Assembly (NCBI RefSeq): GCF_047495875.1
Contig: NC_092473.1
Coordinates: 16,412,388-16,476,387, forward strand
DNA from: Pithys albifrons albifrons
Taxonomy: Eukaryota > Chordata > Aves > Passeriformes > Thamnophilidae
Direction of reading: 5' to 3'
DNA: 64,000 nucleotides
The first letter of the stretch is position 1; each line of letters begins with the position of its first letter. The position numbers were made by a program, and so were the translations under genes. Positions 50,972 to 64,000 of the stretch are shown one piece after another. The notes beneath the pieces are model-generated. The model was given only the letters and a program-made list of their open reading frames with translations, was not told the origin of the DNA and searched no databases.

Positions 50972-52636
50972 CCTGGTAGCAATCTTGTTTCTTTTGTTGA
51001 GCTGGAATTATCCCGAGCCTGCTGGGACACTCCTGTCACAGCCCAGACTGTCAGCACAGCTCCTCCCAATGGCACTTGAGCTCCAGCGAGTCTCGGAGCC
51101 TCTGAGCTTTATGTACACACTTCAGGAGAAATCCTTGCTAATAGAGTTCTAATTTCTTCCTTCCTGCTTCCCAGATGCTTCTGTCTCCCTGTATAAATGA
51201 CAGAAATGGTGAGCAATGCTTTCAAAAAAATGTTTGTTTGTTTGACTCAGAAAAGCAAGTGAGAGGTCCTGGGAGGAGAGCTCTTGGCTGCTGTTCTGCC
51301 TTTAAAAACTTCTGGGTTTGTTTTTTTCACAATGAAAAATGTGAAAAGGAGTTTACAGCTGGATGTAGCACAGCACAAAGAGGGGATTTTGAGGTTCATG
51401 GCCCATGTCACTCATCTTTTCCTTGTTCCTTGGGAAAAGGCCAAGGAACTGCAGCTGAAACCTGCTCTGTTCTTGCATGGCTTAGTTTGATTCCTGTACT
51501 CTGTCTCCAAACCTCAGTGCCTGCTCTTTGTCTTCCAAAGTCTCTTATTTACTGTAACCACAACTCTTGGGAAAAGGATGTGGCGGATGAGACCCTTGAG
51601 GCAGAGCAGAGTGTGGTGTCCAGGCTTCCCTTCAGAATCAGTGCTTGTTTCCTTTGCTCCACTCCTGCTTGGACTCCTCAGAGCTGAGGTCCCATCCCTA
51701 GGGGTGGGGCAGAGGATGGGTGGACCAGGCAGGAGCTGGCACCCAGGAGGATGTGACATGGGGTGTAAGGTGGTGCCTCTGTTCCCCAGACCTGGGGCAC
51801 CCCAGCTGCTCCAAACAGTGCTGCCACCTCCAGCTGCAGAGTGAGGTTGGCTGAGACCCTTGGAGAAAGATCTGGACCATCAATTAAAGTTCCCTGTAGT
51901 GCCAAATGGCTCTTTAAGGTCAGTTACTGCAGGTGAGGTGCTAGTTTGGCATTTAGGCAAAAAATTAGTCTTGAAGGATGGTGCTCTGACTGCAAAAACT
52001 GCAGAAATAGTGCTGGCAGCTTCAGACTGGCATGGTCTGGGAGGGTTTGGTAGTTCAGGAGGTAGGGATTTAGCTCTGTATCCTTCTGCTTGGAAGTCTG
52101 GGCAGTGGCACGGCAGGATTGATGTCCCTGCAGAAGGGGACTCTGTCGTCGACGTGCGCGAGGGGAGGGGGGACGTGCGTGTCTTCTGGTCTGGGGAACG
52201 GAGCTTGGGGAGATGCTGAAGAAAAGCAGAGCTGTGGGAGGAAAATTGCCCACCTGTTCCCTGAGTACAGTCTTCCATTTTTGGACACATGCACTTTTCA
52301 GCTCAGATACCGTGAGCGCCAGATTCCCCCTCTTTATTCTCGGCGGTGACCTCAGCGTGTGCCACGAGTGACAGTGAGCTCAGAGGAACAGAAGGGTTCC
52401 CAGCCCTCTGCTTACATTTGCTCAACACTTTGTTCTGCTGAGTTTTACCAAAGTGCCTGGTCTGCTTGGTGATGTTCAATAACGTTTAAAAATCTGCCAC
52501 AGGTCAAAAAACCTGCTGAGACTGGGGACTCTGCTCATAAAGCAGACGGAGCAGCATTTTATTTTGTTAACTCTTGGTTCTCGTGGTGCTGATCCTGTAA
52601 CATGCCCCTCACCCTGTCCCTGTCTTCTCTTTCCAG

Positions 52637-52719
52637 TTTGCTGCTTCGTCGTGCACAAGCGGTGCCATGAGTTCGTCACCTTCTCCTGCCCCGGCGCTGA
52701 CAAAGGCCCCGCCTCGGAT
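52637..52719 (+). CDS. PRKCB: PRKCB coding exon 3 (second half of C1A, linker)
   Basis: The 83-base exon completes Val69 and encodes residues 70-96. It provides the remaining C1A zinc ligands Cys70, His75, Cys78 and Cys86, giving the full H-x12-C-x2-C-x13-C-x2-C-x4-H-x2-C-x7-C pattern, then the linker ADKGPASD. The Ala-Ser in the linker matches PKC-beta; alpha has Asp-Thr. The acceptor is ctctttccag/TT and the donor GGAT/gtaagt, ending in phase 0. Exons 1-3 total 288 coding bases, exactly 96 codons. It sits isolated between a 40.6 kb and an 8.5 kb intron, with a CR1 fragment starting about 140 bases downstream. Confidence 0.96.
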
Positions 52720-52858
52720 GTAAGTACAGGTCTGATGCCCCAGGGGTGGGCACAGCTTGGTGCTGAGGGGCTCACTGTGGTTCTCAGCACTTTGGACAGG
52801 ATGTGCCTCCAGCTTCTTTGGCTGAGGGCAACTCTGTGCCATTATTTTACAGACTTCT

Positions 52859-53014
52859 CTGATTCATGGAGTAGTTTAGGTTTGAAGAGCCTCTAACATC
52901 GAGCCCAACTGTTCCCCCAGCACTGCCAAGGCCACCACTAATCCATGTCCCCAAGTGCCACATCCACACAGCTTTTAAATCCCTCCAGGGATGGTGATTC
53001 CACAGTTATGGGGA
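52859..53014 (-). mobile_element. CR1 LINE 3' fragment, divergent subfamily
   Basis: actgttcccccagcactgcc, aaggccaccactaatccatg, tccccaagtgccacatccac and aaatccctccagggatggtg are diagnostic of a CR1 subfamily in reverse complement. It lies about 140 bases after exon 3. Confidence 0.85.
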
Positions 53015-55377
53015 CTCTTATATGTTTCTGGGACACTTAAAACACTCCAGCCCCCCAATAACTGATTCTCAGTGGAGCTGGATGCAGAGATTTCCCTTTG
53101 GGGCTGAGCCTGCAGCCTTGCCCCAGTGTCCTTCTGTTCCTTGTGTCAGAAAACCAGCTAAATCCCTTCTATCTATGTCCCCATCCTCATTTTCCCAGGG
53201 ATTTTCTCTCCCTGTGTGTCCCTGGGCCCTTGGGGTGGGTGGGAGCCGGGGCAGCAGAGCTGGGCTTGGCTCTGCCAGCGCCGTGCGGGTCCGTCTGTCT
53301 GGCAGGTTCTGTGCTTTACCGTGGAAACTGGCTAATTTGGGGAACTGCTGGGAGAGAAGAGCTCAAATTGGGGAAACGACGGAGCACCACAACTCTCACC
53401 CTTAAAAATAGAAGTGGTGGGAGCAGGCGGTGTAACAGGCTGTGGAAGGTGGAGGCTAAACACGTGTTGTGGCTGCCCTCCCAAACTGAGGCTGTGTGCT
53501 GTGCTGGGGACAGATAGGGCATTTTGGGGGGGAGACTCTTAAGGGCATCAGCAGCTGGGAGGGTTTGTCCTGGGCTGGGATGATGCCTGTACCCCCTGCC
53601 TGGGCCCTGGCAGCCCAGTGCTTGCTCTGCAGAAGCAGCTGTAGCACCATTGGCCCTTCTCCCACCCAAGCCCAGGAGGAGGTGACAGGGACAGAAGCCC
53701 CTGAGGGCTTTGCTGTACCAGGGGCAAGGAGGGACTACCAAATGATGTGTGGGCAGGAGCTGCTGCCTGCCTGGAGTGAGGCCAAGGGTGAAGCTTGACG
53801 GGGATACAAACATCCCTCTTCCATCTCCGATGCCTGGGACACAGCCAGGGTCTGCCAAGGGGAGCAGTGGGGTGGGTGTGTGCACACCTGGTGTGCCTGC
53901 ACTGTGTTTGTCACAGAGCCTTGGCCTAGAGCAGGTCACTTGAGGGGATGAAGCTGCAGGAGACGAAAATAGTGACTTTGGACCACTCTGCTTTTTTTCT
54001 GGGCAGTTTCACTCCCTGCCTCTGCCATTGCCCTCTGCAGTGGGTGCTTGCTGAAACAGGGAGGAGAGCTGGAGAAGGCATGGAGAAATGAGGGGAGGGT
54101 GGTGGAGGGTGATCCCTCCTCTGAGGGTTGAACCTGGCCATCCAGGCAGCACAGGTGTCTGTGTCCCTCTGGGCAGAGCCAGTGCTTGAGGTGCCGCTGG
54201 TGCGTGCTGGGCTCTGTCCATGCTGAGCCCACAGTGCTGGAGGTTTTACAGACGTTTGCTGCAATGTTGTGTGACACTGTGAGGTTCCCTCTGGCCGTGT
54301 GGCTGCAGCTCTGACACACTTTCTCTCTGTTCTCTGTCAGCTAAAACACTCAAAGACAGTGGCATTAAGACCCACGGGTGCCTCTCCCACCCTGGGAACC
54401 TGCTTGGGCTCTGGGTGTGAATGTCACATGCACAAATATCTGTTCTGATGGGTATTCAGATATCTGGGTGTGCTGAGAGGGAGCTGTGCTGCTGAGGCTG
54501 CTTTAAGTGCAGTGTGCTGGAGGAGCTGGTGCCTGAGCACAGCCCTGGCTGCCACCCCAGCTGGGCTGGGGGCTGTGGGCACCCAGGGGGTGTGACAGCA
54601 GCAGGTGAGGGGCACTGACCCCACAGCTGCAAGTGGCCCCAGGAGCAGCTGGGTGGGTGTCCAGGGCACTCTGGTGCCAAGAGAGATGGAAATGCTGAAA
54701 GCACTTAACCTTGCTCAAGGAAGATGAGGTTTGGCAGCGAGAGTGGGCAGGGCTGGGATCCAGCAGCCTGCCCAGGCACTGCCTCAGCATCTGGAGAGCA
54801 GCGTGAGGCCACAGGACGGGCAGCAGTACCAGGGAATGCTCCACCTGTCCCTGCAGAGCTTTGGCTGATGGTGGACACCATACTTTGCTTTCCTTCCCCA
54901 CCAGCCCTGCCCAGGCTGGAGCACACGAAGGGCAGCGAGGAGCCCTCGGGCAGCCCAGTCCCAGCTGGTCTCTGCAGAGCTCTGGATGACTCCGTGGGCC
55001 TCTGCCTGGGAAGGGAAAGGGCTACTTTAAATCCAAGTTTTCATATTTTAAGAAGCCCCACAATATCAAGGCATGTGTAAAGGCCTTGGTCACATTCCCT
55101 GTTGCTCGATGTTGTCCTGGGGTGGGCACAGCCATCGCTGCCCAGTGCTGTTAGTGAATCCTTTCATACATAATTTCTGAAAATGAAGAGAGATGCAGAT
55201 GCTTGGGACTAAAGCAGGAAGAAAAATTGAGCTTTCCTAGCTATTTTTTCCTTTTTTTTTTTTGCTGTTTAGCAAAGCCCTGTGGAGCCCCCTGGTCTGT
55301 ACCCCTGCCCCTCTGACATTGGGGTGTCACTGGGGGTTCAGTGCAGGGCAAAATTTCTTCCTCCTGAACTGTCAATC

Positions 55378-55445
55378 ATGTTCTTACATCAATATCATTA
55401 TATTTATAATATATAATGTTTATAATTACATAATCATATAATCCT
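55378..55445. repeat. AT-rich low-complexity patch
   Basis: Short runs of atat/taat words (atcattatatttataatata and following). No gene or element recognised. Confidence 0.8.
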
Positions 55446-56689
55446 TAAGGAGCTTTGAATCAAGAGAGGGAGAACTACAGCAATGCCCTGTCAGCTTTGG
55501 AAGGAGCCGGGGACTGGGGCTTTGCTTTGAACTGATGGAAAGCTGCACTTCCCCTCTGCCCCATGGTTGTGATAACCACAGTGTGAATCCACAGATACCT
55601 GTGCTGATGTCAGGCCCTGCTGATTACAGTGATGTGCTTTTTCAGTTGGTGCCTCAAGCTGGTAACTCTTCTACAACTGTGAATCTCCAATGAATGTAGC
55701 AGAAAGAAGGAGTTTAATTTATTGCATGTGTTAAAGCTCGCAGTGGATTCGTCCTTAGTGTGAGCCCTGTGGTTCTGCTGAGCTGGAGAGGGCAGGGAGC
55801 CATGCAGGGACCTGGCACCCACAGCCCAGGGCTGGGGCTCGGGGTGCCAGCTGGCTGCTGCTTTGCATCCCAGAGCTGCTCTTTCCTGTGGCCTGGTCCT
55901 GGAGACCAGGGGAAAAAGTGCATTAAAAGAAAATACCTTTTAGCTTTGGTCCTTGATCTCTGTGTCTTCATAGTTACTGGAAAATCAAGTAGAAAACCTT
56001 TTGACCCTGTACTGTGCTTATGGTCTATCTGAACATTTAAACACCTGAGTAATCCTAATTACTGAAATAAAGCTCTTCAGTTTGCAGTTCAGGATTTGCT
56101 AAAGTGCTTTAGGGGGTGGAGGCTGGTGCATGCAGAGAACCTGGGGTGAGCTGGTGTTTCACACTGTGGCGAGCAGAGCAGAATCCCTGGAGACCAGTGA
56201 AATGTCAGAGTCTGTTGACTGGACTGGTTTTTGGGGTATTTCTGTTTGATCTGGTTGTGTTTGAACCTCCTTGAGAAGAGTGAGAGCATGGCTGTGTGTT
56301 TAACCTTGCCAAGCCTGCTGAGTAGGAGCCTTCCATCTAAGAGAGAGGACTAATTGCACATTATAGGGTCTCCAAGTAGGAAAAAAATGAAAGATTAATT
56401 GCTTCTTGCAGCAGAGAATGAAGCTGGGGCTGCAAATGCTGATGCTGCAGACATCGGGCTGTGTTCATGCTACGCTGGTCAGGGCAGGATTTTTATTCCA
56501 CATTAGGGGGCTGTCAGGTTGTGGTTTCTCCCCAGCGTTCCTGGCCCAAACTCCCACCTCCCCTGCCCAGCTCTGCTGTTCCTCATGCCCAGCTCTGGCA
56601 CTGCTGTCTCTCCCCTTGACAGGAGGCAGAGCTGCCGTGACCACTGCGACCCACAGTGGGGTTGTCAGGAGCTGGAGTCAGGCATGTGT

Positions 56690-56880
56690 AATGTATTCCA
56701 GTTGGCAAACCTAATTATAGCCAAAGCTATTAGTAGAATGCATAATTATTTAAATTGTAGGCAAAATAATCATTAAAATGACCTTCTTTGCATGATCCTG
56801 TTAAAGGTCATATAATCAGGATACATTAATATATATCAGAGTTGCTCTTGGAAAGTAACAGGCCGGTGTTGCTACATTGC
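56690..56880. promoter_or_regulatory. Candidate conserved non-coding element, intron 3
   Basis: AT-rich block dense in homeobox-like TAAT words (cctaattatagcc, gcataattatttaaattg, aataatcattaaaatg) and TTTGCATGATC, with no repeat-family resemblance. Inferred only. Confidence 0.3.
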
Positions 56881-58196
56881 AATTCTGCGTGTAATTTGTC
56901 ACTGTTTGCAGCTTGAGCGGAGGATTTCAGGAGGAATTTCTTCATGGAAAGGGTTCCATGATAGGCCCATCAAGGCAGGACCTTGCTGGTGACTCCAAGC
57001 ACCTTCTCACCCATATGCTGCCTCAGAGCACAGGACCCCAATTTCTCCTTGCATCTCACATTCCTCTGGGTTTCGCTGCCTGGTGCTTTGGCAAATCTTC
57101 ACAACTTTCCTTCAACTTGCTGCTTGTTTTTGTCCTGCTAATTAACTTCTCCAGCTCTCGTGCTGTGCCATCTGCCCCTCGAGCGAGGGCACCTGCTTGC
57201 TGCTCCAGCAGCCAGTGACAGTTCCTGTGGGATGAAGATGTATCTGCCTTGCTCCCTACCAGCACCTTCTGGTGCTTCCTTGGCTCTGCTGGAGCCTGGC
57301 TCTTTCTCCTGCCAGCCTGCACAAGGCTTCAGACCTGGCATTGAAAGGCTCTTCTCTCATTCTCACCATGTTTGTGTCTGGTTACTTCAGGTCGGATGCA
57401 GCTGCTGGTTAAAGGAGGGGTTAGAGCAGATTGCTGGGTTTGTGCCCTCCCAGGGCTGGGTTGGAGATGGGTTTGTGCCCTCACTGGGGTGTGGTGAGGT
57501 GGGTGATGCAGCCTGTGCTTACCCAGGTGGCACTGGTTGGGGGTCCTGCAGATGGGAGGTGTTTCAGGGGTCTCTGTGCTGTTTTGGTACTCAAAGGCTG
57601 CAGGGAAAATGCTGTGGGAGTCCTGTTCTCATGGAGGTGCAATAAAACGACTCTCAAGGCATGTGAAAGGTACCAAACATGCCTAAAGGGTGTTGAGCTG
57701 CAAGTGCTTCTCTGGGTTAGAAGCAGAGTTTGGCTTTTTTTGGGTGCTTGGACAGAGTGTTTCATTCTGTGTTGCCAGCAGCAAGAGTAGAACAACTGTC
57801 GTCCTTATCCCTCTGCAGTTGCCTGACAAGAGAATGAGATCTTTTGTCAATAAAAATGTATTTGCTTGCTGGAAGCTGTCAGGGGCAGGTTATGTTTGAT
57901 GTGGAGCAGCCCCAGCCGTGCTGCCTGTGCCTGCAGCCATGTCCGTGCTGCTCTGCTGCCCCTTCCCCAGGAGCTGCCTCCATCCTGCTGCCAGTGTCCT
58001 ACATCCTGCCCCTCCATGGCTGTGCCCTCGGGCTCTGTGCTCTGTGAGCTTGTCTGTGGCTGGAACGCTGTAAAATACAGAAAAAGAGTTCTGGTGTCAC
58101 TCACTGGCTCAAGTGTCAAACTGCTTTAAGGTGTGGCACACTGAGGCAGCTTTGGAGGAGGTATCATGGTGGTAGAAGAGATGCTTCAGAATACTT

Positions 58197-58262
58197 GAAT
58201 CACAGACTGGTTTAGGTTGGAAGGGACCATCTAGTTATAACTCTCTGCAATGAGGCAGGGAA
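58197..58262 (-). mobile_element. CR1 LINE 3' end fragment
   Basis: gaatcacagactggtttagg then ttggaagggaccatctagtt, the reverse complement of the CR1 terminus; 66 bases. Confidence 0.8.
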
Positions 58263-59524
58263 AGCAGCAGGCTGTGATCTTGAAGCAAAGCTCTGTGTTC
58301 TGTCAAATCCAGGCCCAGCTCAGGGAGGAGCAGCCAGAGGTGTGGGGGTTTGGGGAAGCCAGGGGCTGTGAGGTGTGGTGATGCAACAACTCAGGGATGC
58401 AATAAATCAGGCACTGGCTGGTTTCAGACCAGAAACCTGCTGAGGAGCAGAAGCCAGGAGAGTTCTGCCACCTGTTCAGGGCACCAGGTCAAAGTCAGCG
58501 ACAGCTCCACTCCCCTGGCTCATGTCCTGACTCCCTGGTCTGGGCTCACATCCCTCTGGGCAGAGGATGATGGCTCTGTGGCAGGGCTGATTGGGAAGGG
58601 CAGAGTCTCACTGTGCACTAACATTCTCCTAATGGCATTTTCCAGTTCTGCTCCAAGGAAAGCTATTCCTGCCCTGTTCTTCAGGCCGGCTCTGAGCTGA
58701 TGGGGGAGGAGAAGTGCCTTTTCTTTTCTTGGCAAACTTCTTTTTAACCATTCTTGTTTTAAGTCTCAGCATCTGCATGCACAGTGTTCTCGTCATCCCT
58801 GTCTCAGTGGTACAAAAATAGTCTCTTTGTACAGTGACTTCAGCCTTGCTCGAAAATGATATCCAGAAGTGCCAGTTTCTGGCACTTTCTAAGGCACTGG
58901 TCAAGGTGACATGGGCCCCACAAATCTCACAGCCGGAGAACCAGCTCTGCCTCCCTGTTCCTGGCTGCTCCATCCCCCTCAGACCCTTTGGGCTCTGCCC
59001 CTCTGGGTGTGGGTTTCTCCAGAACAGCCCTTGGGGTTGGGAGCCTGAAGTGCCCCCATGGGTGATTCAGCCACTCTGAGCAGGGGGTGCCTTTCCCACA
59101 GGGCTGTGGCGCTGGGTTTGGGGAACTCATAGTGTGCTTCAACACATACTGTGCTTTTCTAGCTCTGACTTCTTTAACTCTGGGTTCCAGTGGGAATTTA
59201 ACATCCTTCACATGAAGTGGAAATTGTCTCCTTTTGCATAAAGCTCATGTTTTTTATGAATGACTAAAGCTTTCGTTTGCCTAAACAGGAATATCTGTTT
59301 CTTCCAGAACACAGAAACCGGAGCACTTGGGAGCGATTCCTCCCCCTGTCACATTCCAGCATGTGGCTCCTGCTGGAGCAACCCCCTGTGCCCCCTCACC
59401 TTTGTCCCCATGGAGGGGCAGTGCTGGTGGCTGATGCAGGGGGTGCAGGTGCTGTGCCCAGGGGGCTCTGCAGGATGCAGAACTGATCAGGCAGAGACCC
59501 CTTTCTCCTGGCACTGTGGCAAGG

Positions 59525-59620
59525 GAATCAAAGCATGGTTTGGGTTGGAAGGAACCCTACAGACTCTCAAGAGGTCAAGCTCAAGCTGCCTGCCCCAAAC
59601 TTTCATGGCAGGAACTCCCT
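59525..59620 (-). mobile_element. CR1 LINE 3' end fragment
   Basis: gaatcaaagcatggtttggg, ttggaaggaaccctacagac, then a diverged segment ending near catggcagg; reverse-complement CR1 tail. Confidence 0.78.
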
Positions 59621-60455
59621 GCCCTGTTCTAGCCTTAAAATCCAGGTTTCAGTTTTCTCTCCTCTCTTATGTCTCTGAGGAATCCAAAAAGTTTTCAAAC
59701 TTAGTGTCACTTAAAGAACTGGCTCTTCGAGGTGTCCAGAAGGCAGATTGGTCATGACCCTTTGTCCCCTTGGCTTTCCTGTGCCACAGCCAGCACAGGA
59801 GCTGCCAGCTGGAGCCACATTTGATTCTGTCTCTAGAAGTGGTTTGCTTGGGGTAAAAGGTGAGATCTTTCCAGTTTCAGTGCAATACATTTTCTGAAGC
59901 TCTGTTAGTTTTCCCCCTTGCTGGTGTCACAGGAGTTATCTGTGGTGCTCAGTAACACAACAGAATGTTGGTGATTAATGCAGCTGGAGGCTCCAATGCA
60001 ACAGTGCTGAGAAATTAATTTCTGGGGGAGGGAGTGTATTGGCAGCGATGTCAGAGCTTGCTTATGATTCCACTCTTTATTTATTTACTCTGCTTGCAGT
60101 GCCCTGAAAAGGTGTCTTTGCTAATACCTGGGCAGCTTTCCAGGCCATTAAAAAGCTGCTCAGCTCAAATGACAGAGCAGGAGCTGTGCCTTATTCCTAA
60201 CCCTTAAACAATTAACCTGAGATGAAATCAAGCTGCTCCATGCTGGAATCTTCCCTTGGCCTGTGTGTGCTGCTCCCAGAGGTGTGCAGCCCCAGAGCCC
60301 TCCTCTGCACAGCCTCGCTGCTCCAGGCACTCCTGACCTTCCAGAATTGTCTTCTCTTGCATGGAAGATATCAAGAAATATCAAAACCTTGCTCTGCCTC
60401 AGTGCTTGTTTTTATTTCCCTGTTAATAAGTTGTTTCTTCTGGAAGTTGTTTCAG

Positions 60456-60611
60456 TGGCACAGGTTGCTCAGAGCAGTTGTGGCTGCCCCATTCCTGGAA
60501 GTGTCCAAGGCCAGGTTGGACAGGGCTTGGAGCAACCTGGGATAGTGGAAGGTGTTTCTGCCCTTGGCAGGGGATGGAAGTGGATGATCTTCAATGTCCT
60601 TCCTGGAATCT
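60456..60611 (+). mobile_element. CR1 LINE 3' tail
   Basis: ggcacaggttgctcagagca, gtccaaggccaggttggaca, ggagcaacctgggatagtgg and gatcttcaatgtccttcctg in sense orientation; the terminal octamer is not preserved. Confidence 0.9.
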
Positions 60612-61075
60612 GACTTGAGTTTGCCCTGTTTGCCCAGTGTCTGCACAAGGAATAAAGGGGTAAACTGGGCTCTCCTGGGTCTGCAGAAAAATCTGCCCTG
60701 GCTGTTAAGAAAGCTCAAAATATTAAATATCCCCATAGCAGCTTGAACCCCTGGGATCGTGCTGGGGAGGGTTGGCACTGGAACACAAGAGATGTTTCCT
60801 GGGCAGGCTTAATACAGATGGAATCACGGGTGGTTTGTCCTGCTCTGCATGGAAGTTGGGCAGTGTCCAGTCCTTCTGTTGGTTCGTACCTACCAATTTC
60901 ACCTGGTGTTTTCCATGCTAAGACTGAGTTATTGAAAAAGAATAAATCCCCAGAGAAACCAATGCATTGCTTTTTCATTGTTATGGCAACATAAATGAAG
61001 AGGAATAAAGCTGGATCCTGGTGATTGCTGGAAAAGGTCCCTGCGAGTTGGTGGCAGTTGACTGAAGTCCATTAG

Positions 61076-62548
<1,473 letters not shown>

Positions 62549-62677
62549 CCTGTATGATGAACGTGCACAAGCGCTGCGTGATGAACGTGCCCAGCCTGTG
62601 CGGGACGGACCACACGGAGCGCCGCGGGCGGATATACATCCGGGCTGACATCGACAAGGACGTGCTCACCGTCGTAG
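62549..62677 (+). CDS. PRKCB: PRKCB coding exon 5 (end of C1B, start of C2)
   Basis: The 129-base exon completes Thr134 and encodes residues 135-176 plus one base. Cys135, His140, Cys143 and Cys151 complete the C1B zinc sites. From about residue 158 the sequence RRGRIYI begins the first strand of the Ca2+-binding C2 domain. Against human PRKCB as I know it, the end reads [12 protein letters not shown] rather than QAHIDREVLIVV: conservative changes in a variable part of C2. The C2 Ca2+-binding aspartates (Asp187 onward) belong to the next exon, which is not in the window. The acceptor is ctctctccacag/CC and the donor GTAG/gtacgt. Confidence 0.96.
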
Positions 62678-64000
62678 GTACGTGTGGGGCAGTACCACTG
62701 ACAGGCTGGCAGCCCTTGGGGTCTGCACGTTTCCTTGCTACTTCCCAGCCCCAATGGAGCACAGGTCAGGGCAGGCTGCCATGGCTGTGTTTGGGGTGGC
62801 ATGGATCAGGAGGCTTCATGGATCCCGGGGCATCATGGATCCAACCACCCAGCAATGGGCAGGAGCCATCCCACAGCGTCTGCCTGCAGGGATGTGCCCA
62901 GTGGTGGAGATGAGGCTGGAGGAGGCTGCATGGAGCCAGGCAGTGCCAGGCTTAGCAGAGGCTCCTTCCCTGCATGGAGTGTCCCAGGGACCTAGTGCCA
63001 TCCATGGGAAACACCTTCATCCCAGTTTTCTCTGTCCTATCACTTCTTTATTCCTGGTTTGTGGCAGGAGCCAGTATTATCCCATCTCTAAGGACTTTGG
63101 CCACCCAGATTTTGAGTTCCCAGAAGATACTGCTTCCCCCAGGACCTGTGAGCATCCCACAAAACATTAAGCCACATCCTTGGGAAGCCTCTTGTCTCCA
63201 GCACAATGAGATTAGACCACAGGTGTGACCCTGTTGGGTGCTGGTGACTGGTGTCTTGTGGAACGGGGGCTGGAGACAGAGATTGCTCTCTGTGGCATGG
63301 CAATGCCAGTCCCTCGGGGTTTGTCTGGCAGAGGCTGAGCTGGTGCTGTGCTGGGGAAGGAGGTTCCTGCCCACGTGGGGTGAACAGGCAGCTCTGGGGT
63401 TTCGGTCTCCGCAGGGGCGGCTGAGCTGTCGCGGTTGTTCCCGGATGAGTTAAAGCTGTGGGGTGTGAAGTGCCCCCTGCAGTGCCCCTGAGTGGGCACG
63501 GGCTGGGACACCCATGGCAACACCAGATCCTTTTCCATCATCCTCCAGCTCCAGGTGGCTCCCTACAGACAAGTGTGGTTTCCCACATCCTGTCGCAGCA
63601 GGAGAGGCCACGACACCCCCGGGATTTGTTCCTGTGGGCTGAGGTTGTCTCTGTGCATCCCGTGGTGGAGAGCCAGGATCCTTCTGGCCTACAGAGCTGT
63701 CAGGAGTATTTTTGAGAAAAATTTCAAGTTACTGAAAATGTTAATGAAAAATTGAAACAAGTTGTGGAGGATTTTTTCATCTATTTTTGTTTGAGTTGTC
63801 CTTAAAGGAGAGCGTCAGTGAACCAGGCAGAACCATGTTTATCACAAGTCCTGCTTCTCAGGCACCTTCCTTGAAGGTTGGACGTGGTGATCTTGTGGGT
63901 CTTTTCCAATCTTAATGATTCTATGATTTCCTCTGGGGGTGAGATGGGATTGGTACCCAGTCTCCATCAGATGCCAGTGGAGTACAGAGCTCACCCTCCT
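62678..64000 (+). other. PRKCB: PRKCB intron 5, start (continues past window)
   Basis: Begins with gtacgt after exon 5. I searched for the next exon by eye (expected to begin with the C2 residues VRDAKNLVPMDPNG) and found no match, so the intron runs past 64000. It contains a CR1 tail at 63871-63929 and otherwise ordinary sequence. Confidence 0.85.
63871..63930 (+). mobile_element. CR1 LINE 3' tail fragment, intron 5
   Basis: ttgaaggttggacgtggtga, then cttttccaatcttaatgatt and ctatgatt; the last 60 bases of a CR1 subfamily. Confidence 0.8.

Larger units (their letters stand above)
11995..52636 (+). other. PRKCB: PRKCB intron 2 (40.6 kb)
   Basis: GT-AG intron, gtgagt to ttccag, splitting the C1A-coding region. 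It contains minisatellites at 12822-12936, 19758-20171, 30227-30436 and 43423-43547, about a dozen CR1 LINE tails in both orientations, and several AT-rich blocks resembling conserved non-coding elements (listed separately). No open frame inside shows recognisable protein homology, codon structure or paired splice sites. The stretches 12940-14500, 16350-19750, 25775-30220, 33860-36300 and 44000-48400 hold nothing I recognise beyond ordinary intronic sequence. Confidence 0.9.

Noticed and set aside
62678..64000. Search for PRKCB exon 6 (C2 Ca2+-binding loops)
   Set aside because: No stretch translating to VRDAKNLVPMDPNG-like residues was found in any plus frame before the window end.

Overview
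The window is vertebrate nuclear DNA, most likely avian. Evidence: one gene split by GT-AG introns, a large CpG-island promoter, and many truncated CR1 (chicken repeat 1) LINE tails with no Alu, L1 or B1. The species cannot be read from the sequence; several GC-rich minisatellites would suit a small songbird genome, but that is inference.

The only gene I can support is the 5' part of PRKCB (protein kinase C beta), plus strand. Five coding exons lie at 11271-11443, 11963-11994, 52637-52719, 61178-61289 and 62549-62677. They join in frame into residues 1-176 plus one base: an Ala/Pro/Glu-rich N-terminus, the pseudosubstrate (residues 19-31), a complete C1A domain (37-86), a complete C1B domain (102-151) and the first strand of the C2 domain. 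The rest of C2, the kinase domain and the C-terminal tail lie beyond base 64000. Exon-4/5 residues ([30 protein letters not shown]) match PKC-beta rather than alpha or gamma. Intron lengths are 519, 40642, 8458, 1259 and more than 1323 bases.

Layout: 1-10840 is upstream intergenic DNA with a GC-rich left edge, a 0.55 kb CTG/GAG-rich minisatellite, a second small CpG-rich patch near 3 kb and one CR1 tail. About 10840-12110 is the PRKCB CpG island. Its core promoter (10961-11136) has no TATA box and pairs octamer (ATGCAAAT-type) motifs with GC/KLF boxes; the short first intron carries an 8-unit, 37-bp minisatellite whose template strand can form G-quadruplexes. Intron 2 (40.6 kb) holds four minisatellites, about a dozen CR1 tails and several AT-rich blocks that look like conserved non-coding elements. 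Introns 3-5 hold further CR1 tails and a 50-bp pyrimidine-rich repeat just after exon 4.

Most long open frames are by-products of tandem repeats or CpG-rich DNA and are not annotated. No tRNA, rRNA, CRISPR array, viral gene or prokaryotic feature was seen. I see no new multi-gene system; the most interesting signals are regulatory and repeat architecture around PRKCB.
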